From DATGMP01 sp035293565 (lineage in GTDB: Bacteria > Pseudomonadota > Alphaproteobacteria > BOG-932 > Roseiterribacteraceae), in the NCBI GenBank assembly GCA_035293565.1, contig DATGMP010000020.1, positions 1-62,719 of the forward strand: a stretch of 62,719 bases of DNA, written 5' to 3'. The position numbers were made by a program, and so were the translations under genes. Below the pieces are notes generated by a model. The model was not told the DNA's origin, made no database searches, and was given only the letters and a program-made list of their open reading frames with translations. Below are positions 17,845 through 25,310 of the stretch, piece after piece; position 1 is the first letter of the stretch, and each line of letters starts with the position of its first letter.

Positions 17845-19710
17845 TCAGTATTTCATCGTCACGCCACCGAAGACCGCACGGCCCTCGGTGCCGTAGCCGA
17901 ACACCTCCTCATAATGCGTATCGCTGATATTTTCGATCCGCCCCTGCAATGTGAGATAGGGTAGCAGCTGATATTCGGCTCCGATATCGGCCGTGACATA
18001 ACCGGCGAGCGCGTGATCGGCATCCCGCCGGCTGCCGACGGCGTGCACCTTCAATGTGAGCAGCAGCGGATCGGTCGCTTGCCACGCTGCGATGAGCGAT
18101 GCCGAATTCCGCGGACGCCGCACGATCTGAACGCCGCTGTCGAGTGCGTTTTCGAGATCATAGGTATAGACCGCGCGAAGGGTCAGCGATTGCAGGGGCT
18201 GAACGTCGACTTCCATCTCGACGCCTTGGGCTTTCGTATGGCCTTCATTGAAATAGACGAAGGTCGCCTCGTCGAAATCGATCCGATTTTCGATCCGCTG
18301 GTTGAAATAGGTCGCCTTGAGCGTGACGCCGTCGAAGATCGTCTGGTCGACTCCGAATTCCCAACCGCGGCTGGTCTCGGGCTTGAGGAAAGAATTGCCC
18401 GAGAAGCCGTCATAGAGCTCGAAGAGGCTTGGCGCGCGGAATCCCGTCCCGACCGCCGCGTGAAGCTTGGTCCCGGTCTCGTCGATCAGGTACGCGCCGG
18501 TGACCCGGTAAGTCCGGAACGGACCGAACGCCGAATGATCGTCGATCCGTCCGCCGGCCGTCAGATAGAGGCCGGAAATCGGGTGCGCTTGGAGCTCGCC
18601 GAAAAGCGCGCGCGTGACCGCCGTGCGCTCGCTATCGAAGACGCTGTGCGCGCGATCCTGCTGCCATGAGAGTCCGCCCAGCAAGCTCAGCCAGTCGAGC
18701 GGCTTGCCGGTCGCCAGATATTCCGCCTTACGCCGTTCGCCGCTGAATGTGTCGGAGCCAAACTCAAAGTCGATCTGGTTGCGGTGAATGATCGAATCCA
18801 TGAAAGCCAAGCTTTGCGTGAAGGCGCCGTCGATTAAATTCGTGCTTAAGGCGAGCCGACCGGATCGCTCGCGATTTCGCGCCTCGTTGGGCTCGTCGGC
18901 CGGCATGCCGTTCGGACCAAAGCTGTTAGGGTAGCCGCCCTCGCTGTCCGCGCTTCTCAGCGCGAGATCGAGCGCCAGCCATTCGGTCGGCGCCAGATGA
19001 CCGCCCGCGGTCGCTTGCGTCTCTTCCAGCCCGTCTTTCACATGATTGCCGAAGCGCTCGTCGGCGGCGGGGAATCCGTCCGTATTGTATTGCGAGACGT
19101 TGATGTAGCCGGTCGCCTGCTCGGTCCCGCCCGAGACGCTTCCGGAAAAGGTGTGCGAGGCAAAACTGCCGAATTCCATGAGACCGGAAGCGTTGAAGCC
19201 AGGTCGTCCGTGGTCGGTAATGATGTTGATCACCCCGCCGATCGCGTCACCGCCGTAAAGAGTCGATTGCGGTCCACGCAAGATCTCGATTCGGTCGATG
19301 TCGGTCGCAAGGAGCCGCCCGAAATTATAGGCGCTTTGCGGTCCCGACGGGTCGTCGACCGGCACGCCGTCGATCAGAACCATTGTCTGATACGAATCGG
19401 CTCCGCGAATAAAGACGCTGCCGACACCGCCCGGCCCGCCATTCATCGCCGCATCGAGTCCGGGCGTGGTGGTCAGCGCGTCCAACACGAAACGCTCCTG
19501 GAGTTGGCTGATCTCTTGCCCGGTGATCACCGAGACCGAGCTGCCGACCGTCCGCGCGTCTTGAGGCACGCGGCTGGCGGTCACCACGATTTCCTCGAGC
19601 CGCGCGTTCTGCGATGCGGAGTCCTGCGCCAGCGCCCCGCCGGCCGCGAGAACTCCCAAAGCCGTTCCATAGAGAAAAGTCGATACATGCGATGTCATCT
19701 TCGCCTCCAT
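17845..19710 (-). CDS. btuB: TonB-dependent vitamin B12 receptor
   Basis: 621-residue outer-membrane receptor with a signal peptide (to about residue 28), a TonB-box/plug start EEIVVTASRVPQ, plug motifs SVFIRGADSYQTMVLIDGVP and IEILRGPQSTLYGGDAIGGV, and a C-terminal beta-barrel ending in a Phe/aromatic-rich strand. The cobalamin riboswitch directly upstream and the adenosyltransferase downstream point to B12 as the ligand. An in-frame Met four codons downstream (19698) is an alternative start. Confidence 0.93.
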   Translation of the reverse strand: MEAKMTSHVSTFLYGTALGVLAAGGALAQDSASQNARLEEIVVTASRVPQDARTVGSSVSVITGQEISQLQERFVLDALTTTPGLDAAMNGGPGGVGSVFIRGADSYQTMVLIDGVPVDDPSGPQSAYNFGRLLATDIDRIEILRGPQSTLYGGDAIGGVINIITDHGRPGFNASGLMEFGSFASHTFSGSVSGGTEQATGYINVSQYNTDGFPAADERFGNHVKDGLEETQATAGGHLAPTEWLALDLALRSADSEGGYPNSFGPNGMPADEPNEARNRERSGRLALSTNLIDGAFTQSLAFMDSIIHRNQIDFEFGSDTFSGERRKAEYLATGKPLDWLSLLGGLSWQQDRAHSVFDSERTAVTRALFGELQAHPISGLYLTAGGRIDDHSAFGPFRTYRVTGAYLIDETGTKLHAAVGTGFRAPSLFELYDGFSGNSFLKPETSRGWEFGVDQTIFDGVTLKATYFNQRIENRIDFDEATFVYFNEGHTKAQGVEMEVDVQPLQSLTLRAVYTYDLENALDSGVQIVRRPRNSASLIAAWQATDPLLLTLKVHAVGSRRDADHALAGYVTADIGAEYQLLPYLTLQGRIENISDTHYEEVFGYGTEGRAVFGGVTMKY

Positions 19711-19849
19711 CCTGGTTTAGGGGACGGGGCGGACAGCCGAAGCCACATGCGAGCCCATCCGTGAAGACGGCGGCCCAACCCCGTGGCGACATCGCAAAAC
19801 GGTCTTCCCGCGCCACCGGTACACCTCGCCCGGAAGCTGCGACGCGCGC

Positions 19850-20037
19850 TTTCGACGGCAGGTCTCCTGGCTGGCGGGTCTCAGCAACCGGTCGGGCCTT
19901 CCCGGGGCCATCTAGCCCCAGTGGCTCGGAAATGACCGGCCGCTCTCCGCTTACAGTTGCGAGGGCAGCCGCGGCTTGCGCTGCTTGATGGCAGCGGCGC
20001 CGCATTCCCTTTTGATCCGCTTTCGCGGAACCGTCAG
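19850..20037 (-). promoter_or_regulatory. Cobalamin riboswitch
   Basis: Reading the minus strand, the conserved parts appear in order: AAAGGGAATGCGG, GCAACTGTAAGCGG, GAGCCACTGG, GGGAAGGC, and finally the B12 box AGCCAGGAGACCTGCC at 19857-19872. All the core segments of the class are there at normal spacing. It sits in the 369-base leader of btuB (19711-20079), so B12 should repress btuB and the adenosyltransferase. Ends are approximate. Confidence 0.95.
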
Positions 20038-20079
20038 GGCGGATTTAGCAGGTAGTGTCTGGAATGCAAAGAGCACCCC

Positions 20080-21636
20080 CTACGGCTTCGCCGCCACCGG
20101 CTGGGCCATGGGGGCATCGCCGGCATTGACGCCGGCTTGGGAAGCATAATCTGCCCAACCTCCGCCCAATGCCTTGTAGACGGCTACGAGGTCGGTCGCG
20201 ATCGCGATCTGGCTGTTGGCGACGTCGGTCTGCGACGCGAAGAGGCGGCGCTCGGCGTCGAGCACATCGAGGAAGTTCGAAAGGCCCGCCCGGTAGCGCT
20301 GCTGGGCCAGCGACAGCGAACGCTCGTTAGCCCCCGCCGCGCGTTCCAGCGCGTGCATCCTCACCTGCTCGGCCGTGTAGGCGGAAACCGCGTTCTCCAC
20401 CTCGTGCAGCGCGCCGAGGACGGTGTTCTCATAAGCGAGGGCGGCCTCCTGCTGGCGCGCCTCCTCCAGATGGATATTGGCGTAGGTCGTGCCGTTGAAG
20501 ACCGGGATCGAGAGGTTGGGTCCGAAATTGTAGAAGCGGCTCGCCCAATCGCCGAGCTCGTTGAAGCGCACCGCCTGGATCCCCAGCGAGCCTTCGAGCG
20601 ACAGGCGCGGGTAAAGGTCCGCGACCGACACGCCGATATTGGCCGTGGCGGCGTGCAGATCGGCCTCGGCCTTGCGGATGTCCGGGCGGCGGTGCGCAAG
20701 CTCGGACGGCATGCCGATTGCCACGATCGCCGGTACAGGCGGAATCGGCTTGGCGGCGGAAAGCTCGACGGCAAGCGCCCCCGGCTCCCGCCCGACGAGC
20801 TTCGACAGCGCATTGATGGTGCGGGTCTTCTGGTCTTCCAGCGCCGGAAGCCGCGCCTCGGTCGTGGCGACTTCGGCCAAGGCCGCCTCGACGTCGAGAT
20901 TGCTCGTCTCGCCGCCCTGCGCCTGGGCCTTCGTCAGATCATAGGCCTTTCGCTGAGCATCCAGATTCTGCTGGGTGATCGCGATCAGGCTCTGCGTGCC
21001 GCGCAGCTGGACATAGTTGCGTGCCACTTCGGCGGCGACGGACACCAGAGCGTCATTGCGGTTCTCAGCCGCCGCCTCGGTCTGGGCGGTCGCGGATTCC
21101 ACCGCGCGGCGGGTCCGCCCGAAGAGGTCGATCTCCCAATTTGCGTCGAACCCGCTCTGGAAGAGATCGAAAGGCGGGATGTTGAAGCCGTTGGACGGGA
21201 GGGCCCCGCCGGCGCCCGTTCCTACGGTGCCGCCCGAGCCGCCCGGGAAGCCGAACAAGCTGATGGCGCCGTTTCGTGAGATTTTCGTCCGCGTGTAGTT
21301 ACTGTCGAGCGAAACCGTCGGCAGATCGCGGGCTCCCGCCACCTCCCGCGCCGCACGAGCTTCGGCAATCCTGAGCGCCGCCTGCCGGAGATCGAGATTG
21401 GCGTCGCGCGCGCGGTCGATGAGCGAGGTCAGCTCCGGATCGCGAAATCCGTTCCACCACCGATCGTCGGCGGCGGCATCCGAGGTAACCTTGCTCTCGG
21501 ACGTCTGATCGGGCTTTGGTCCGGTGCCGCTCCATTTGGGCGGGGTGTCGGCGGTAGGCGGATTGAAATCCGGACCAACCGTGCAGCCGGCAATTCCCAG
21601 CAGGAGCAGGGCGGACAGGCACGGGCGAAGGCGCAT
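20080..21636 (-). CDS. NodT/OprM-family efflux outer-membrane factor
   Basis: 518-residue outer-membrane lipoprotein: signal peptide, lipobox IAGC (Cys at about residue 18), then VGPDFNPP, the standard mature N-terminus of this family. Two duplicated OEP halves follow, with GARDLPTVSLDSNYTRTK, FDANWEIDLFGRTRR and the second-half SVADLYPRLSLEGSLG. It forms the TolC-like channel of a tripartite pump. No pump genes adjoin it, but its promoter region carries the same 30-base element as the marR-emrA-emrB operon. Confidence 0.93.
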   Translation of the reverse strand: MRLRPCLSALLLLGIAGCTVGPDFNPPTADTPPKWSGTGPKPDQTSESKVTSDAAADDRWWNGFRDPELTSLIDRARDANLDLRQAALRIAEARAAREVAGARDLPTVSLDSNYTRTKISRNGAISLFGFPGGSGGTVGTGAGGALPSNGFNIPPFDLFQSGFDANWEIDLFGRTRRAVESATAQTEAAAENRNDALVSVAAEVARNYVQLRGTQSLIAITQQNLDAQRKAYDLTKAQAQGGETSNLDVEAALAEVATTEARLPALEDQKTRTINALSKLVGREPGALAVELSAAKPIPPVPAIVAIGMPSELAHRRPDIRKAEADLHAATANIGVSVADLYPRLSLEGSLGIQAVRFNELGDWASRFYNFGPNLSIPVFNGTTYANIHLEEARQQEAALAYENTVLGALHEVENAVSAYTAEQVRMHALERAAGANERSLSLAQQRYRAGLSNFLDVLDAERRLFASQTDVANSQIAIATDLVAVYKALGGGWADYASQAGVNAGDAPMAQPVAAKP

Positions 21637-21681
21637 AGCGGAGTCTCGAAGGCTGCGGGAAGAGAATCGGGACGGTCGGGT

Positions 21682-21711
21682 AAGATAGATAGCTAGCTAA
21701 CGGTTAGCAAG
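21682..21711 (-). promoter_or_regulatory. Putative MarR operator, copy 2
   Basis: On the minus strand, 46 bases before the outer-membrane factor start, this element matches 14091-14120 at 28 of 30 positions. Here the first palindrome is perfect (GCTAAC-C-GTTAGC), and the TAGCTAGCTA palindrome and TCTATCTT tail are identical. It implies joint control of the two efflux loci. Confidence 0.75.
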
Positions 21712-21740
21712 TTCCCGGAAGTTCCCGGAAGTTCCCGGCG
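21711..21740. repeat. Three tandem 10-base repeats
   Basis: GTTCCCGGAA occurs twice in tandem and a third time as GTTCCCGGCG. The block lies exactly between the stop codon of the pentapeptide gene and the MarR-like element. It may be a replication-slippage product or extra regulatory half-sites for the outer-membrane factor promoter. Confidence 0.8.
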
Positions 21741-23024
21741 TTAGGCGACCTTTGAGCGCCTGAGCTCGCGTAGTCCGGCCGGGTCGGTCTTCACATCCCG
21801 GAAAGAGCAGCCGGAGATCCGAGCGCCGGCGAAAGAGGCGTCAACGAGGACTGCTCCGTCGAAGATGACGTCCTTCAGAAATGCTTTCGCAAAGTCGGCA
21901 TGCCGCAGATTAGCGCCATTGAAGGCCGTATAACGAAATTGGCCGCTGGATTTTCCTTCCGCATCGAAAAGCTCAGCGGGTCCCAATCGGGCGTGGCGCA
22001 AACAGGCGAAGGGCAAGCTCGCGCCCGTGAAATCGGCGCCGGTCAGGTCGGCTTCGGTGAGCTTGGCATGCCGAAGCACAGCATCCGAAAGATCCACGAG
22101 CCGCAGCATGATGCCATCCATCTTGGCATGGGAGAGATCGGCTCCGGAGAGATCGGCGCCGCTCAAATCCCGACCGCGCAAGTCGGCGTTGCAGAGCTTT
22201 CGCCCTTTGAGAATCGCCCGCCGTCCCTCCTTCCCGTTCGAGCCGACCCAACGTTCATGCATCCCCAGGATCTGGGCGAGCGTCGCTTTGGGGTCGTTTT
22301 GGCCGGTATTGAAGACTGCGTCGGTGAGGTCCGCGCCCTTGAAATTGGCCGATTCGAGCTTGACCCCGACGAGGTTGGCCCCCCTGAGAAAGGCGCCCCG
22401 CAGATCGGCGCCCGACAGATCGGCGCCGGCGAGGATGGCGCCCTTGAGTTTGGCCTTAGTGAGATTGGCGCCCCGTAGATCGCTGCCGGTCAGATTGGCG
22501 TCGACCAGGGACGCGTCCGCGAGATTGGTCTCGACAAAGCTCGAATAGGACAGATCGGCCTTGTCGAGCTCAACCCGTTGCATCTTGGCCTGATCGAAAT
22601 TGGCCGAGGTCAACTGCGCTCGCGGCGCCTTGACCGGCGAGGATACCAGAAAGCCCGGCCTGAGATCGGCCTCACGGAAATTGGCGCCGACCAGAATCGC
22701 GTCGTGCAATCGCGCGCCCCTCAGATCGGCGCGCTGGAAATCTGTGTTCGTGCAGTTCGCATGCTCGAAATTGGCGGCGAAGAGGTCAGCGAATTTCAGT
22801 GACGTGTCCGACAGGTCGCAGCGGCTGAAATTCGCGCCGGGCGCTACAAGCGCTTCAAGGTCGAGCCCCTCAAGGCCGGCTGCACCGAAGTCGGCAAAAG
22901 CCAGATTCGCTCGCGCGCCCGAGGCATGCCCGCGCACGAATTTCCTGTGCTTGACGAGGGCCTCGACAATGTCGCTGGACAGGCCCGGCGCAGCACGGCC
23001 GGTCTGCTGATCTGAGTCATCCAT
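21741..23024 (-). CDS. Pentapeptide-repeat protein
   Basis: 427 residues, of which about residues 40-420 are A(D/N)LXX pentapeptides (for example ADLSGADLRGAFLRGANLVG). They fold into a right-handed quadrilateral beta-helix. The repeats are interrupted near residues 245-275 by a non-repeat insert (KATLAQILGMHERWVGSNGK), which divides the helix into two. Some family members mimic DNA and shield gyrase; most have no known role. No signal peptide. It is transcribed toward the efflux outer-membrane gene. Confidence 0.93.
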   Translation of the reverse strand: MDDSDQQTGRAAPGLSSDIVEALVKHRKFVRGHASGARANLAFADFGAAGLEGLDLEALVAPGANFSRCDLSDTSLKFADLFAANFEHANCTNTDFQRADLRGARLHDAILVGANFREADLRPGFLVSSPVKAPRAQLTSANFDQAKMQRVELDKADLSYSSFVETNLADASLVDANLTGSDLRGANLTKAKLKGAILAGADLSGADLRGAFLRGANLVGVKLESANFKGADLTDAVFNTGQNDPKATLAQILGMHERWVGSNGKEGRRAILKGRKLCNADLRGRDLSGADLSGADLSHAKMDGIMLRLVDLSDAVLRHAKLTEADLTGADFTGASLPFACLRHARLGPAELFDAEGKSSGQFRYTAFNGANLRHADFAKAFLKDVIFDGAVLVDASFAGARISGCSFRDVKTDPAGLRELRRSKVA

Positions 23025-23162
23025 ATGCGCATCCGCCCGGAGTCGAACGCATTAAACGCGCAACCGTAGAGCGAAGTCATTAACGGGCGCTTACACCAGG
23101 CAGATGGAATTTCGAGAAGATCCGCGCTATGGCGTTCGGAACGGCTGTATCCGGAATGATCG

Positions 23163-23717
23163 ATGACCGAGTTGAGAGAGCATTGGAGCCGTGATGTCCT
23201 CCGGTTCTGGTTCCACGAACTCGAGCCCGACGCTTGGTTTCGCGCCGACCCTGAGCTCGACGAGACCATAAGGCGGCGGTTTTTCGAGCTCCATCGGCAG
23301 CTGAAGGAAGCACCGGCTGAGCAGCTGCTCGCGACGCCGCAACATGCGTTAGCGGCCATCATCGTATTCGACCAGTTCTCCCGTAATATGTTCCGCGGCA
23401 GGCCGGAGGCCTACGCCACCGATTCCAGGGCCCTCCGGCTGGCCGAAACCTCTGTCGATGTTGGGTTCGATCGGCACCTTAGCGAGCCCGAACGGCAGTT
23501 CCTCTATCTGCCCTTCATGCACGCAGAGGACCGGGAGGCTCAGCGGCGCTCGGTTGCCCTCTGCGCCACGCTGGTCGATCCCAAGCCGCATCAGTATGCC
23601 TTGGGACACAAAGCGATTATCGAGCAATTCGGTCGCTTCCCGCATCGCAACGCGGTCCTCGGACGAGCCTCTACCGCAGAGGAGGTCGAATTTCTGAAGA
23701 GCGCGGCGCCGTTCTGA
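23163..23717 (+). CDS. DUF924 family protein
   Basis: 184-residue helical protein with the family's conserved pieces: VLRFWFHELEPDAWF at the N-terminus, IIVFDQFSRNMFRG in the middle, and YLPFMHAEDREAQ followed by FGRFPHRNAVLGR. The fold is TPR-like; biochemical role unknown. It is divergent from the pentapeptide gene across a 138-base gap that must hold both promoters. Confidence 0.92.
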   Translation: MTELREHWSRDVLRFWFHELEPDAWFRADPELDETIRRRFFELHRQLKEAPAEQLLATPQHALAAIIVFDQFSRNMFRGRPEAYATDSRALRLAETSVDVGFDRHLSEPERQFLYLPFMHAEDREAQRRSVALCATLVDPKPHQYALGHKAIIEQFGRFPHRNAVLGRASTAEEVEFLKSAAPF

Positions 23718-23738
23718 CCAATGCTGCCTTGGGTCTAT

Positions 23739-24110
23739 CTAGTTGATCCGCCCCGGCGGCTCCGCGAGCACCGTGCGAATCGCGTATTCGATCTCGCGCA
23801 CACGAATTGGCTTATAGAAAAGGGGCGCGATCCGCTCAGCGTCATCTGGCACGAGATAGCCGGTCATGAAAAGCACCCTTAGATTGGGGCACATCGCCAG
23901 CGCTTGCTTGGCGAGCTCGACGCCATCGAGCTCCGGCATCACGATATCGGTAAACAGCACGTCGACATGTCGGCTGGCCAGGATCCGCAGCGCCGTGTAG
24001 CCGCCGTCGGCAACGAGCACCGTGAATTCTCCTTCGGGCAGAATTGAGGGAATGACACCCCTAATCCCCGCGTCGTCCTCGACAAATAAAACTGTAATTT
24101 TTTGGCCCAT
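23739..24110 (-). CDS. Single-domain response regulator
   Basis: 123 residues, a lone CheY-like receiver. The acidic pocket (E11, D12), the phospho-acceptor D55 in VLFTDIVMPELDG, the switch Thr in FMTGY and the conserved Lys in FYKPIR are all present, so it should be phosphorylated. There is no output domain, so it acts by protein contact. It follows the AraC-type gene by 27 bases on the same strand; no histidine kinase is in the window. Confidence 0.92.
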   Translation of the reverse strand: MGQKITVLFVEDDAGIRGVIPSILPEGEFTVLVADGGYTALRILASRHVDVLFTDIVMPELDGVELAKQALAMCPNLRVLFMTGYLVPDDAERIAPLFYKPIRVREIEYAIRTVLAEPPGRIN

Positions 24111-24137
24111 TATCCGGCCAACGTTCTTCAGGCTCAG

Positions 24138-25019
24138 CTAGGTGTCGTCGCCGACACTCCGGCGGAATTGCTGCCTGAACTTCCCCGGCGTCTCCCCCGC
24201 CCGCCGGCGGAACGCGATCGAGAAGCCGCTCTGGCTGGGGAAGCCCAACCGGTACGATATCTCCTTCATGGACAGATCGGTCTGGCTCAGCAGGGTCTTG
24301 GCTTTTCGTATGCGGACCTGCTCCGCATATCGCATGATCGGCTGGCCGGTGGTGCGTTTGAACGCGCGTCCGAGATGGTCGGGGCTTATCCCGCATTGCC
24401 GCGCAAGCTCGGCGAGGGTCGGGGAATGGCCGCTGACGGCCTCCAGATACTCGGTCAGCTGATGCAATTGCCAGGGCGCCAGCCGTCCGGTCGCAATACC
24501 CGAACCGCCGGCGGCTTCGTCGAAGAACCGTGAAAGCTCGACGAGCAGGCCGACGCCCAGGCTCTCGATGAGAATCCCGCTCGCGAAGCCCGGCCTGACC
24601 GCCTCGCGCGCCAGGCGCAGCAATGTGCCGTCGATCGGGGCGCTCCGGATGTCGAGGCAGGCCTGCAGCCGAGGCGAATCCCAGCAGCCGTCGGCGATTC
24701 CGGTTAGCGTTTCGAACCGCTGCCGCGAGACGCTGCAGGTCACGACCTTCATGCGTCCGCCGCTGCCGCGAACATGGATCGGCATCGCCGGCGGATGAAA
24801 GATCAGGTCCCCCAAGGTCGAAAAGCGGCCCGAATGGGGGTTGATCTTGTGGCGGCCCTCCGCGAATTCCGGCCGCGGCGAGACACGCAGGGCGAAAGTC
24901 GGCTCGGCCTCGATCTGCACATCGGCTTCGTTGGGGGTCGGCCACAGGTAATCGCGGATTTGAACCGTGACGTCCGACGCGCGGATCTCGGCGCTTATGC
25001 TCACATGAGTCTGTGCCAT
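24138..25019 (-). CDS. AraC-family transcriptional regulator
   Basis: About 293 residues. The C-terminal ~100 residues hold the two AraC helix-turn-helix motifs (LAELARQCGISPDHLGRAFK and MKEISYRLGFPSQSGFSIAF with the following FRRRAGETPGKFR). The N-terminal part is a poorly conserved cupin-like sensor. I chose the Met at 25019, preceded by GGAG; the frame is open to 25145. It is divergent from the TonB receptor gene, so it probably controls that gene and the catabolic cluster beyond it. Confidence 0.88.
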   Translation of the reverse strand: MAQTHVSISAEIRASDVTVQIRDYLWPTPNEADVQIEAEPTFALRVSPRPEFAEGRHKINPHSGRFSTLGDLIFHPPAMPIHVRGSGGRMKVVTCSVSRQRFETLTGIADGCWDSPRLQACLDIRSAPIDGTLLRLAREAVRPGFASGILIESLGVGLLVELSRFFDEAAGGSGIATGRLAPWQLHQLTEYLEAVSGHSPTLAELARQCGISPDHLGRAFKRTTGQPIMRYAEQVRIRKAKTLLSQTDLSMKEISYRLGFPSQSGFSIAFRRRAGETPGKFRQQFRRSVGDDT

Positions 25020-25310
25020 TTCTCCGATTTCCCCCCGCTTTCGCGGCCCCGGTCGAGCGTCGATCGGACGGACGCCCCAATGCCGTTTCGAAAAAGGATT
25101 AAGGAACACCAGGTTCCGAGAGTCAATTTGTCGACCCAGCCGCACTCGAAAATGCCGGAATCATAAAAATCGGCCGCTCTCATAAAATGAAATGAAGTTC
25201 AGATCGGCCGCGAAGGCAAAGATACTCGCCCCCTCGGTGTGCGGCCGCCCGCCTCAAGCGATGAAGACCTGAACAGCCCGTATCGATAAATGCATAATAC
25301 AGGGGGAAGT

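Noticed and set aside
21711..21740. CRISPR-like array
   Set aside because: The three units are 10 bases in direct tandem with no spacers and no cas genes.
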